Below are positions 45,721 through 54,200 of a stretch of DNA of 64,000 bases, one piece after another (the stretch's first letter is position 1; every line of letters begins with the position of its first letter). The stretch is from Aphanothece sacrum FPU1 (lineage in GTDB: Bacteria > Cyanobacteriota > Cyanobacteriia > Cyanobacteriales > Microcystaceae). A program made the position numbers and the translations under genes. Below the pieces are notes generated by a model that saw only the letters and a program-made list of their open reading frames with translations, was not told the DNA's origin and ran no database searches. Location: positions 186,001 through 250,000 of the forward strand of contig NZ_BDQK01000005.1 in assembly GCF_003864295.1 (NCBI RefSeq), read 5' to 3'.

Positions 45721-46338
45721 CTACTTAAGATGGGAAGTATCCCCGTTTAATTCCATTTGCCAATTATTTTCATATCTGACTAATTTAACTAAACTGCATA
45801 AGGAAGTATTAACGGTCGGGTTTCCCTTAATTAATTCTTGAGTTATGGCTAATACTGATACTGAATGACCCACTAATAAGATATCCTCAGAATAATTAGT
45901 AATTAATTGTTTAATTGTTGTCCCTATGCGAGACATCATCCTTGTTTCTGTTTCGGGATAATTGGGGATAAGATATGAGGAATAATTCCAGTTAATACGA
46001 GGATAGTCTAATTCTAAAAGTTCTCTGGGATGGATTTGCGGATGTTCACTCATCCACTCTCGATTATGCCATTCTCCTAATCCTGATTCTAATTTAATAT
46101 CAAGATTAAGGGTTTCTGCAATTTGATGTGCGGTTTGAATTGTTCGTAAAAAAGGTGAGGCAAAAATATGATTTATCTTTTCAAATTGTAACCGTTTTGC
46201 TAATTGTTTTGCTTGTATTATTCCATCCTCTGATAAAGGGGGATCATAACGACGTTTTGCTGTATTAAACCATTCAGGATTAACAAAATCTAAACGGTTT
46301 CCATGACGGGCAATCCAGACATTTTGATTATAACACAT
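45721..46338 (-). CDS. Histidine phosphatase family protein (phosphoglycerate-mutase-like)
   Basis: A branch-1 histidine phosphatase, 205 residues. ARHGNRLDF carries the phospho-acceptor His (H12) of the RHG motif. SPFLRTIQTA supplies the second Arg, E of GLGEWHNREW is the likely proton donor, and LLVGHSVSV has the second His. An insertion around HPQIHPRELLELDYP is seen. Members act on many phosphate esters; the substrate is unknown. Confidence 0.85.
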   Translation of the reverse strand: MCYNQNVWIARHGNRLDFVNPEWFNTAKRRYDPPLSEDGIIQAKQLAKRLQFEKINHIFASPFLRTIQTAHQIAETLNLDIKLESGLGEWHNREWMSEHPQIHPRELLELDYPRINWNYSSYLIPNYPETETRMMSRIGTTIKQLITNYSEDILLVGHSVSVLAITQELIKGNPTVNTSLCSLVKLVRYENNWQMELNGDTSHLK

Positions 46339-46432
46339 AAGTAATTTTAATAAAATAGCGACTCATCTTTGTATTTGATGTGCTTTGTTAAAGAGATCTA
46401 AAATTTTGTTAATAAAAGTTTCACCATCAAGT

Positions 46433-46622
46433 AGTTCTGTTTTTTCCTATGCTAAATTAATAATTAATGACAGACCTTATGTCTAATCCTATAAAGACTA
46501 AGTCCGCCTGTGCGGACAGCCATTCTAGGTTGCGTAGGCAACCTTTATTTGTATAGCTTAACTCTGAGCGAGTTAAGGTCTATCATTTGTAATAATTTAG
46601 CATAACTTGTCTGGTATAACCT
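46433..46622. mobile_element. MITE-like element, left of the ydcF gene
   Basis: The right end, TTTAGCATAACTTGTCTGGTATAACC, matches the terminal inverted repeat of the element at 47455-47645, and the left end, CTATGCTAAA, keeps part of it. Inside are AGTCCGC-CTGT-GCGGAC, AGGTTGCGTAGGCAACCT and a TTAACTC hairpin, matching the other copy in the opposite direction across about 135 bp. Confidence 0.75.
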
Positions 46623-46635
46623 TTTATTACTTTAA

Positions 46636-47439
46636 TTATAACCAACCTTGTAACCGATAGATAATAATTCCTAAATATTCTTTTAAAGCTTGAGTTGTTT
46701 TAGCTAGACGACTTGCTTCGGGTAATAAATTAAAAATAACTGCACCAAAACTAATATTAGTTCCTCTTAAATCTGCTTCGCTAATTAAAAAGTCTGTAGG
46801 GGCAGGAATAACGTTAATTCCTTGTTTTTTAAAGATAGCTAAAGAACGAGGCATATGTAAAGCTGATGTCACTAATAATACCTCATTTATGTGTTTTTCT
46901 TCTAAAATCTTATTGACATTAATTGCATTTTCATAAGTATTTAATGATTCTGATTCTTGAATAACTGCTGTTTGAGGAACTCCCATTAATTGTAATAATT
47001 GAGTCATGTCTTTTGCTTCTGGTTCTTGTCCCCCTAACCAATCAATTCTTCCCCCTGATGCAATAATTAAAGGTGCTTTTTTATCTTGATATAATTTAGC
47101 TGCATAAATCACGCGATCGCCTTGTTCATTAACATCTACCATAGGACGAGGAAAAGTGGCTGATTTAGTCGCACCTCCTAAGATAATAATTGCTTCAGCT
47201 TGGGGAATTTCTTCTTTGTTTAAATATTGCCATTCTAGAGATTTAACTAATTCATTACTCACCCAACCATTACTAGATATTAGGATAATAATTAAAGCTA
47301 AAGCGAGGGGTATTTGTAGTTTAGATGACTTTCGCCATGCTAAAAATAAAGTAACGATAAGTAACACAGTTACTAAACCTAATGGATAGAAAAATAGAGG
47401 AATTAGTTTAGATAAAAATAAGAAACTCATTTTATACAA
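46636..47439 (-). CDS. YdcF family protein (DUF218, SanA/ElyC type)
   Basis: A 267-residue membrane protein with two N-terminal hydrophobic segments (about 3-30 and 38-58). The DUF218 domain follows: AEAIIILGGATKS, GDRVIYAAKLYQDKKAPLIIASGGR, EAKDMTQLLQLMGVP, ESESLNTYENAINV and VTSALHMPRSLAIFKKQGINVIPAPTDF. ElyC, a relative, affects peptidoglycan precursor use. The gene is bracketed by two inverted MITE-like elements, suggesting they may have moved it or used the gap as target. Confidence 0.87.
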   Translation of the reverse strand: MYKMSFLFLSKLIPLFFYPLGLVTVLLIVTLFLAWRKSSKLQIPLALALIIILISSNGWVSNELVKSLEWQYLNKEEIPQAEAIIILGGATKSATFPRPMVDVNEQGDRVIYAAKLYQDKKAPLIIASGGRIDWLGGQEPEAKDMTQLLQLMGVPQTAVIQESESLNTYENAINVNKILEEKHINEVLLVTSALHMPRSLAIFKKQGINVIPAPTDFLISEADLRGTNISFGAVIFNLLPEASRLAKTTQALKEYLGIIIYRLQGWL

Positions 47440-47454
47440 TTAATCTAAAATTAG

Positions 47455-47645
47455 TGGTTCTACCAGACAAGTTATGCTAAATCATTACCAATAATAAACC
47501 TTAACTCGCTCAGAGTTAAGCTATACAAACAAAGGTTGCCTACGCAACCTATAATTCAGTCCGCTTTCGTGGACTTCGTTTTTATAGGATAAGGCTTTAG
47601 CCTTTTATTAATTGTTAGTTTAGCATAGTTTGTCCGGTAGAACCA
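47455..47645. mobile_element. MITE-like element with 27-bp terminal inverted repeats
   Basis: Left end TGGTTCTACCAGACAAGTTA-TGCTAAA and right end, read inverted, TGGTTCTACCGGACAAACTA-TGCTAAA differ at three positions over 27 bases. The 191-bp interior contains hairpins of the cloverleaf family, GGTTGC-CTAC-GCAACC and AGTCCGC-TTTC-GTGGACT. It ends three bases from the stop codon of the next gene. No coding capacity. Confidence 0.85.
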
Positions 47646-47647
47646 AA

Positions 47648-48424
47648 TTAATGCTCAATAGTAATAGGTAAACCATCTTGAAAAGCAATTAATTGATTAG
47701 GTTGTAAAGCTGTCCAGATTTCATTATCAGTTAAAGGAGTTGTCGCTATTATTGCTACGCGATCGCTTTCACGAGTTAACGCTTTAAAATCCACTGTAAC
47801 ATCTTGATCAATTAAATGAGCCGCCCCAAAAGGAGCTTGTCTTATAATATAATGTAAGTTAGTGGAACAATGGGCAAAAAATGACTCACCATCAGAGAGT
47901 AAATAGTTAAAAATTCCATGATTAGCTAAAGATAAAGTAATTTTATTGAGAGTATAATAAAGTTTTTTTAATGGGGGTTTATCATGAGGGAATTCTTGAC
48001 GTAATTGATCTAAAATAAAACAAAATGCTTGTTCACTATCAGTAGTGCCTACAGCTTGATAAAATTGATAATTATTAGGTTCAAAAGTCAGTAAATCTCC
48101 ATTATGAGCAAATACCCAATATCTGCCCCAAAGTTCCCGTCGAAAAGGATGACAATTTTCTAACTTAATTTCTCCTTTGGTTGCTTTACGAATATGAGCA
48201 ATAACATGGGTAGAATGGATAGGATAACGTTTTACTAATTCAGCAATAGGGGAAACAGTAGAAGGTTTTGCATCTAAAAATAATCGACAACCTTTACCTT
48301 CAAAAAAAGCAATTCCCCAACCATCTTGATGTTCATCTGTTTTTCCTCCTCGTTCACAAAATCCTTCAAAAGAGAAACAAATATCAGTCGGGATATTACA
48401 ATTCATTCCTAATAGTTGACACAT
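47648..48424 (-). CDS. Class II glutamine amidotransferase (YafJ type)
   Basis: A 258-residue Ntn-hydrolase domain protein. After removal of Met the N-terminal nucleophile is C2 (MCQLLGMN). HQDGWGIAFFEGKGC, HVIAHIRKAT, CHPFRRELWGRYWVFAHNGDL and GTTDSEQAFCFILD are the conserved blocks for glutamine binding and the oxyanion site. There is no fused synthetase domain, so the ammonia acceptor is unknown. Confidence 0.9.
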   Translation of the reverse strand: MCQLLGMNCNIPTDICFSFEGFCERGGKTDEHQDGWGIAFFEGKGCRLFLDAKPSTVSPIAELVKRYPIHSTHVIAHIRKATKGEIKLENCHPFRRELWGRYWVFAHNGDLLTFEPNNYQFYQAVGTTDSEQAFCFILDQLRQEFPHDKPPLKKLYYTLNKITLSLANHGIFNYLLSDGESFFAHCSTNLHYIIRQAPFGAAHLIDQDVTVDFKALTRESDRVAIIATTPLTDNEIWTALQPNQLIAFQDGLPITIEH

Positions 48425-48471
48425 ATTAATATTAGATAGTTTAGGTTTATTTTGTCTTAAGATTTAGACTG

Positions 48472-48901
48472 TTAATTAAAATTCTTCTCGTTGATCAATG
48501 TTTCAATCAATAGATAAAATTGGGTTGACGGATTTTTGAGATTATCTTCTATATTACCATTATCAATATGAAATTGCTCTAAACGTTTAGCATTATTAAT
48601 AGCAGTATTCATTTTATCTGATATCTTATTAAAGATTTCATCTGCTTTATCATAATTAAATATAGGTTTATTGAGATTTTTAATGATGAGCATACTTAAC
48701 AACACCTAATAGATCACTATTTTTACTAGGTTGAACTTTAATATCAAGGGTTGAAAGTTTTAATTCTTTTTTAAAGGCTTCAAAATAATTATACTCAGTT
48801 TCTTCTCCTTCCACAACAATCAAAATAGATTTTCTAGGATTACGAAACCTTGAATCTTTTCTTTTTAATGATTCAGTAGATCTTGGATTTCTCTTAGGCA
48901 T
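48472..48901 (-). pseudogene. RloB-like gene, internally deleted and out of frame
   Basis: The first part, to about 48680, reads SLKRKDSRFRNPRKSILIVVEGEETEYNYFEAFKKEL, the start of RloB. The frame then ends at VVKYAHH. A second frame, to 48472, gives KADEIFNKISDKMNTAINNAKRLEQ and ends in NPSTQFYLLIETLIN, the usual RloB C-terminus. About 70 residues of the middle are missing compared with the usual length of about 210-230. It starts two bases after a RloA-like ATPase remnant. Confidence 0.75.
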
Positions 48902-48903
48902 AA

Positions 48904-49047
48904 TTAAAACTGAAATTCACCGATAAAAGGAATTGCACCATATCTTCCTTGTAAATAAACCTTTTGTAAGGATTCATTTTTTAAATCAAATTCTATTAAT
49001 TTATCTGAGTTTTTGAGATGACGTAAAGTTGTGATAGAAAAAATTTC
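48904..49047 (-). pseudogene. 3' remnant of an AAA ATPase gene (RloA type)
   Basis: The reverse strand reads 47 codons to a TAA: EIFSITTLRHLKNSDKLIEFDL followed by VYLQGRYGAIPFIGEFQF. I take this to be the C-terminal end of an ATPase like RloA, the usual partner of RloB; the rest of the gene is gone. The stop is two bases before the RloB-like start, as in a two-gene operon. Confidence 0.6.
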
Positions 49048-49210
49048 CAAACCCTATATATAGTCACGCGGTTTAAATGCACAACAGCTTATAAGGCTTT
49101 TACCCTTTTTGTCAAAGCCCTAGTAAATAACATAACATGGCACTAATAAGAGAAAGTGTGCTTAAATTTTAATTAGTATTATTTTCTAATCTATTTCACT
49201 AGGAGTAATC

Positions 49211-49810
49211 ATGAAACGTTTTTTGACTCAACTTGCAGCTACATCTGCGGCTACCATTACGTTGTCAATGGCGATCGCACAACAAGCTCAAGCCATCACC
49301 TTTAATTTTAACTGGCAAGGGAGCGGTGGTTATTCAGCAACTGGTATGTTCGGCTATGATGAAACTACAGCCCCAACTATTATTTCTGAAAATGGTCCTG
49401 GAACGACTAACGACCTAGATTTCTTGATGGTTTCTTTCTTCGGTCCCGGCAACACCCCTATCGTCTCACCCTTTGCTACATATAATACCGTTGTTAATGG
49501 GGTGTCTCAATCTCGTTTTTTCAACTTCAACTTTAATACTGTTACTAAAACATTCTTTGGTCCTTTTGATGTAGGAGGAGGTACGGGTGTAATTGGAGAA
49601 CAATTCCTACAAGGAACAGTTGGTACTCTCTTAGAATTAAAGCAAGATGTCAATCAAAATCCTGCAAACCCTCCAACTATCTTATCTCGAAATTCTGGGT
49701 CTATTACAGTTACTCAAAAAACCCCTGAACCTACTTCTATTTTAGGCTTATTAGCCTTGGGAGGATTGGTTGCTGGTTCTACTATCAATAAGAAACAGAA
49801 AGCCAAATAA
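49211..49810 (+). CDS. PEP-CTERM sorted surface protein
   Basis: A 199-residue exported protein. A signal peptide ends at AQAITF (about residue 30). The C-terminus has PEPTSILGLLALGGLVAGSTINKKQKAK, the PEP motif, hydrophobic span and basic tail recognised by exosortase. The mature body is rich in Asn, Gly, Phe and Thr and has no cysteines I could see. Such proteins are sorted to the cell surface or extracellular matrix. AGGAG seven bases before the ATG supports the start. Its role is unknown. Confidence 0.88.
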   Translation: MKRFLTQLAATSAATITLSMAIAQQAQAITFNFNWQGSGGYSATGMFGYDETTAPTIISENGPGTTNDLDFLMVSFFGPGNTPIVSPFATYNTVVNGVSQSRFFNFNFNTVTKTFFGPFDVGGGTGVIGEQFLQGTVGTLLELKQDVNQNPANPPTILSRNSGSITVTQKTPEPTSILGLLALGGLVAGSTINKKQKAK

Positions 49811-49921
49811 ACAAAGGCCGACTTAAGATATCAATAATCGATAAAAAATGGGTAACTTAATATAAGTTACCCAAATCATTCAATCATAAACCATGATTGA
49901 ATTTCTAATCCTAGTGCAGAA

Positions 49922-51001
49922 CTATACAGCAACAGTGGTTTTAGTTCCAGCAGTCAATTCACCTTTAGCATACTTATTAGCATAATCTTCAAGAGACATT
50001 TGCTTGATTTTGCTGGCATTTCCGGCAGTCCAGAACTGTGTATAACGCTCAAAACAAACTTGCTTCATGTAAGTAATAGAAGGTTTCATGAAGTGACGGG
50101 GGTCAAAGTTAGAAGGATCTTTAGCAGCAGCTTCACGAATAGCAGCAGTGATCGCCAAACGGTTATCGGTGTCAATATTGACCTTACGAACCCCACTCTT
50201 AATACCTTTTTGAATTTCTTCAACAGGTACACCGTAGGTTTCAGGAATCTTACCACCGTATTCATTGATCATATCAATCCATTCCTGAGGAACAGAAGAA
50301 GAACCGTGCATTACCAGGTGAGTATTAGGCAAAAGAGCGTGAATTTCTTGGATACGACTAATGGCTAAAACATCGCCAGTAGGTTTTTTGGTGAATTTAT
50401 AAGCACCATGACTGGTACCGATGGCAACTGCAAGGGCATCAACTTGAGTCTTAGTTACAAATTCTACCGCTTCTTGAGGATCAGTTAATAATTGATCATG
50501 GGAAAGCGCGCCTTCAAAACCATGGCCATCCTCAGCTTCACCTTTACCAGTTTCGAGGGAACCTAAACAACCGAGTTCACCTTCAACACTAGCACCCACA
50601 GAGTGAGCAACTTTTACCACTTCAGCAGTAACGTTAACGTTGTATTCAAAGCTGGCAGGGGTTTTAGCATCTGCTTCTAAGGAACCATCCATCATCACAC
50701 TGGTAAAACCGTTGCGGATAGCACTGTAGCAGGTTGCAGGACTGTTACCATGATCTTGGTGCATGGCAATGGGAATATGAGGATAGCTTTCTGCTGCGGC
50801 TAAAATTAAATGACGGAGGAAGTTTTCCCCTGCATATTTACGGGCACCGCGAGAAGCTTGTAAGATAACGGGGCTGTCGGTTTCGTCAGCAGCCTGCATA
50901 ATCGACAGGATTTGCTCTAAATTATTGACATTGAATGCAGGAATACCATAACCGTTTTCTGCCGCGTGATCTAAAAGCAGCCGCATAGGTACGAGCGCCA
51001 T
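49922..51001 (-). CDS. fbaA: Fructose-bisphosphate aldolase, class II
   Basis: A Zn-dependent aldolase for fructose-1,6- and sedoheptulose-1,7-bisphosphate in the Calvin cycle and glycolysis. The 359-residue protein has MHQDHGNS and [25 protein letters not shown], and [12 protein letters not shown], which hold zinc ligands and the GxNxDT-like phosphate loop. A GAGG element lies eight bases before the start. It is monocistronic and divergent from leuB across an IS605-type relic. Confidence 0.95.
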   Translation of the reverse strand: MALVPMRLLLDHAAENGYGIPAFNVNNLEQILSIMQAADETDSPVILQASRGARKYAGENFLRHLILAAAESYPHIPIAMHQDHGNSPATCYSAIRNGFTSVMMDGSLEADAKTPASFEYNVNVTAEVVKVAHSVGASVEGELGCLGSLETGKGEAEDGHGFEGALSHDQLLTDPQEAVEFVTKTQVDALAVAIGTSHGAYKFTKKPTGDVLAISRIQEIHALLPNTHLVMHGSSSVPQEWIDMINEYGGKIPETYGVPVEEIQKGIKSGVRKVNIDTDNRLAITAAIREAAAKDPSNFDPRHFMKPSITYMKQVCFERYTQFWTAGNASKIKQMSLEDYANKYAKGELTAGTKTTVAV

Positions 51002-51212
51002 ATATGTCCTCCTAATCTATATCTTTTATTTTGTCAGTGAGTCGTCAAGAAAATTAATTCTCTTATTTGTTAATCTTAAGATAGTTTTCAGTATTTGACT
51101 CACTTGATTTAAAACTTTTTTAGATACATATTTTGGTTGATTTGTCAAGTCGATTTTAAAGACATTTCGGTGCAATTTAGTGCTTGTGTGCTTTGATTGT
51201 TTGAGCTTTCTC

Positions 51213-51309
51213 GTTGAACCTCCACTACCGTGCATACGAGTTGATTCCCATATAGACTCAATATAAAGCCGCCCTAAAACGGCGGGGTTTTAAACCCAAA
51301 TTTTCGATA
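51213..51309 (-). mobile_element. Short IS605-type relic (PATE/MITE-like)
   Basis: On the reverse strand it runs from TTATCGAAAATTTGGGTTTA and CCCCGCCGTTTTAGGGCGG to GAGTCTATATGGGAATCAAC, TCGTATGCACGG and GTGGAGGTTCAAC. Both ends match those of 27348-27718, but the interior is missing. It sits in the fba-leuB divergent region. Confidence 0.7.
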
Positions 51310-51333
51310 AAATATACATACTCTAAAAACGCC

Positions 51334-51353
51334 CCCAGGAATAACCCCCTGGG
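51334..51353. promoter_or_regulatory. GC-rich hairpin immediately before leuB
   Basis: CCCAGG pairs with CCTGGG around an eight-base loop, ending nine bases before the leuB ATG and covering the expected ribosome-binding area. A relative, ACCCCTGG paired with CCAGGGGT, lies at 53443-53466. It could hinder leuB translation or be part of a mobile relic. Confidence 0.5.
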
Positions 51354-51362
51354 ATTTATCAT

Positions 51363-52463
51363 ATGATCAAAAAGAACGTTAAGGGAAAATACTGCGTAAC
51401 CCTTCTTCCTGGTGATGGCATTGGCCCTGAAATCTTGGCAGTAACAGTAGATGTACTCAAAGTCATTGGTAAACAATTTGACATCCCATTCGACTTTCAA
51501 GAAGCCCTTATCGGTGGGGCCGCTATTGATGCTACAGGAGAACCTCTACCCGCAGAAACTCTCCAACTTTGTCGTAATAGTGATGCTGTTTTGTTAGCAG
51601 CTATTGGGGGTTATAAATGGGATGAATTACCCCGTCATCAACGCCCTGAAACCGGACTGTTAGCCATTCGCGCTGGCTTAAATCTGTTTGCTAATTTACG
51701 TCCAGCGACGATTTTACCTCAATTAATTGATGCTTCTAGTTTAAAACGAGAAGTGGTTGAGGGTGTTGATATTATGGTCGTCCGAGAATTGACTGGGGGC
51801 ATTTATTTTGGCCAACCTAAAGGCATTTTTACCACTGAAACCGGAGAAAAACGGGGAGTCAATACTATGGCTTATACAGAGTCGGAAATTGACCGTATTG
51901 CTAAGGTTGCTTTTGAAACTGCCCAAAAACGCCAAGGAAAACTCTGTTCAGTTGATAAGGCTAATGTCTTAGATGTTTCTCAATTATGGCGCGATCGCGT
52001 GACTTTAATGGGGCAAAAATACCCAGATGTAGAACTATCTCATATGTATGTGGATAATGCGGCCATGCAGTTAGTGCGGGCCCCTAAACAATTTGATACT
52101 ATCGTCACGGGCAATTTATTCGGGGATATTCTCTCGGATGCGGCCGCCATGTTAACCGGAAGTATTGGTATGTTACCTTCTGCTAGTTTAGGCTTAGAAA
52201 AACCGGGTCTATTTGAACCTGTTCATGGTTCGGCCCCAGATATTGCAGGCCTTGATAAAGCTAACCCTTTGGCGCAAATTCTCAGTGCGGCTATGATGTT
52301 ACGCTATGGTTTAGAACAACCCCAAGCCGCAGATAAAATTGAACAAGGGGTTTTAGAGGTGTTAGCCCAAGGTTATCGCACGGGGGATATTATGTCTTCT
52401 GGGATGAAAGCATTAGGTTGTCGCGCTATGGGAGATGTGTTATTGAAGGTTTTGGAATCTTAA
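51363..52463 (+). CDS. leuB: 3-isopropylmalate dehydrogenase
   Basis: NAD-dependent oxidative decarboxylation of 3-isopropylmalate in leucine synthesis. The 366-residue protein has [36 protein letters not shown], the Mg2+-Asp region [25 protein letters not shown] and [12 protein letters not shown]. The last two helices complete the dimer. A GC-rich hairpin covers the usual Shine-Dalgarno area. Confidence 0.95.
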   Translation: MIKKNVKGKYCVTLLPGDGIGPEILAVTVDVLKVIGKQFDIPFDFQEALIGGAAIDATGEPLPAETLQLCRNSDAVLLAAIGGYKWDELPRHQRPETGLLAIRAGLNLFANLRPATILPQLIDASSLKREVVEGVDIMVVRELTGGIYFGQPKGIFTTETGEKRGVNTMAYTESEIDRIAKVAFETAQKRQGKLCSVDKANVLDVSQLWRDRVTLMGQKYPDVELSHMYVDNAAMQLVRAPKQFDTIVTGNLFGDILSDAAAMLTGSIGMLPSASLGLEKPGLFEPVHGSAPDIAGLDKANPLAQILSAAMMLRYGLEQPQAADKIEQGVLEVLAQGYRTGDIMSSGMKALGCRAMGDVLLKVLES

Positions 52464-52482
52464 CTAGGGATTTATTCGTCTT

Positions 52483-52803
52483 TTGATAGAGACCGATTTG
52501 ATTGGGATAAACTACAATCAAGTGAAAGTGTGGGGAGACACAGCAGTGGCATTTGCATCTCAAGGAAGACAAACCAGAAACCCAGCAATTGAACCGATTA
52601 TCCTCGATCCATTGCTATTACGGGCGGCGCAAAAAATTTATCGTACTTATTGCGCCTTCCATCCTCATCGGGGTCATCGTCCCTATGGTATCGCTATTCA
52701 TACTAAAAGTCATCGAGGACAACTTATTTTTCGGGAAAATCCTGTATTATTGCCAGGGGAATGTTTTGTTTCTATTAAACAATTAGAAACTCAGCTTTAT
52801 TGA
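52483..52803 (+). CDS. Hypothetical protein, 106 aa
   Basis: The frame starts with TTG and contains no internal Met, so the start is uncertain; GTG codons at QVKV are alternatives. Conserved-looking parts are PIILDPLLLRAAQKIYRTYCAFHP and HTKSHRGQLIFRENPVLLPGECFVSI. No membrane segment or known motif. It follows leuB by 19 bases and may be cotranscribed. Confidence 0.55.
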   Translation: MIETDLIGINYNQVKVWGDTAVAFASQGRQTRNPAIEPIILDPLLLRAAQKIYRTYCAFHPHRGHRPYGIAIHTKSHRGQLIFRENPVLLPGECFVSIKQLETQLY

Positions 52804-52933
52804 TGAGAATGACCAAAGAGTAATACATAACATATTACATCCGTAACACGAAAAGCGATCGCACAAAAGCAGTAAATAAATATTAGTAAAGAGGAGACGG
52901 GGGGCAATAATTGGACTCTACTACGGCCAAGAC

Positions 52934-53287
52934 TCAGGTAAACAAAACTAAATAGTCGTCCCAATTATTACCCCCACGTGCATAAAAACGTTTTCCTCTT
53001 TCATTATAACCATAGCCATAATCTTCTCTATTATCCATGCCCGCCTCATCTATATAAACTCTTTGCTCAGGTTTATATCTAGCTATTTCTTCAGAGAATT
53101 TCTGTCTAGCGAAGTCTCCTGTTTCTTTAAGACGCTTCAGCCATAAATCTATGGTATTACGACTAATGTTGAATAGTTCGCTTGCTTCACTCTTTTTGAG
53201 TCCATCAAGCTCGGTGCTTTCGCACTCGCGCAGCGAGACCGCATTAATGACTTTCTGGCGCAGGTCATAACTGTAGGGTTTAGCCAT
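52934..53287 (-). pseudogene. IS630-family transposase remnant
   Basis: The 117-residue frame starts with a helix-turn-helix, MAKPYSYDLRQKVINAV, KKSEASELFNISRNTIDLWLKRLKETG, then jumps to RVYIDEAGMDNREDYGYGYNERGKRFYA, the start of the DDE domain, and ends soon after. The linker and first catalytic portion are missing, and the C-terminal third is lost. Hence an inactive, internally deleted copy. Confidence 0.75.
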
Positions 53288-53649
53288 AGAGAAGAAAAGT
53301 TTAAGGGTCTTTCTCTATTCTATGTCCTAATCGCCCTGGCGATTGCTATACATGGAGAGGAGAAGAAGTCAAGCCAGAAATGTTATTTAAACCGGAAACA
53401 AAAACCCAGAATTAAAGTAAAAAATAAATACTGGAAATAAGCACCCCTGGAAGAACCCCCAGGGGTTTAAAACTGAAGAGGTAATGTATTTAAAGGAAAA
53501 AACCACCCTATTTTTAGGGTGGTGGAGGTCAACTGATACATCTGAGGAGGAAATCAAGATGTAATGAAAACTGTAAAGATTTTTCTGACTAAATAACTGA
53601 CAAAACAATTATTTTGGCTATTAAATGTTATAATTAAAAAGACTTGGAA
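53288..53649. other. Gene-free stretch with IS end hairpins
   Basis: Apart from the hairpins at 53443-53533, described separately, I see no gene. GCCCTGGCGATTGC near 53331 may belong to the end of the IS630 element. Confidence 0.45.
53443..53533 (+). mobile_element. Two-hairpin relic with IS605-like right end
   Basis: ACCCCTGG/CCAGGGGT (53443-53466) is followed by ACCACCCTA-TTTT-TAGGGTGGT and the end GTGGAGGTCAAC, similar to the GTGGAGGTTCAAC right ends at 27705-27718 and 51213-51225. No coding part remains. Confidence 0.5.
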
Positions 53650-53793
53650 TTAAACGTTATTTTCGATTGTTGTAGTTCTAACGAGAAAAGGATTAGAAAA
53701 GTTTCTAGCCGATAAATAATTAAAAAATAGTCCACTTACTATTAGGAAAGCAAGAATTACGACGCTTTGGAAAATAAATTGATTAACTTTCAT
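53650..53793 (-). CDS. Small single-span membrane protein, 47 aa (possible)
   Basis: From the ATG at 53793 it reads MKVNQFIFQSVVILAFLIVSG, then FFNYLSARNFSNPFLVRTTTIENNV. One membrane span is clear. Size and position near petN suggest a small thylakoid or envelope protein, but I recognise no family. A longer frame to 53865 exists, with an unusual basic N-terminus. Confidence 0.45.
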   Translation of the reverse strand: MKVNQFIFQSVVILAFLIVSGLFFNYLSARNFSNPFLVRTTTIENNV

Positions 53794-53955
53794 GATTGTT
53801 TTCTGCGTGACTCGTATCCCTCTACACCTATTAGAATAACCCCAAACACCAGAGGAAAACTTCATCCATGTTGGTGTTTAAGTATCACCTAAGCGGGTGA
53901 ATTATCCTCAGGAGAGATCAGGGAGAAAGACGCTTTGTCTCCTCCCTAACGGCTA

Positions 53956-54099
53956 TTATCGTCTCATTTTTTTATCTCGGTCTTGACGACGGCGATCGCG
54001 CCATTCTACAGTTGTTAGGTAAAGGATACCCCCACTGACCAAGACTAGGAGGACGACAGCAGATACAAACAGAACATCGAGGATAGATATTGTTTCCAC
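53956..54099 (-). CDS. Small membrane protein downstream of petN, 47 aa
   Basis: A GTG-started frame three bases after petN encodes METISILDVLFVSAVVLLVL, then VSGGILYLTTVEWRDRRRQ and DRDKKMRR. There is one membrane span with a basic cytoplasmic tail. The tight spacing to petN suggests cotranscription. I believe it is a conserved small cyanobacterial protein, but cannot name it. Confidence 0.65.
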   Translation of the reverse strand: METISILDVLFVSAVVLLVLVSGGILYLTTVEWRDRRRQDRDKKMRR

Positions 54100-54102
54100 T
54101 GT

Positions 54103-54192
54103 TTAGAAACCGTTACGACCCCAAACGACCATGGCAATAGACCAAGTAAATAAGGCTAATACGCTAACCCAACCGAGAGCCAAAATATCCAT
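54103..54192 (-). CDS. petN: Cytochrome b6-f complex subunit PetN
   Basis: A 29-residue single-span subunit of the cytochrome b6f complex in thylakoids. The reverse strand reads [20 protein letters not shown] then MVVWGRNGF, which matches PetN of other cyanobacteria almost residue for residue. It is too short for ordinary gene finding. It is transcribed away from the membrane-MoaD gene, whose predicted start is only eight bases away. Confidence 0.95.
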   Translation of the reverse strand: MDILALGWVSVLALFTWSIAMVVWGRNGF

Positions 54193-54200
54193 AGCTATGT

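Noticed and set aside
51026-51500. Reverse-strand frames between fba and leuB
   Set aside because: They cover the fba upstream region, the IS605-type relic and the leuB start, and contain no recognisable protein.
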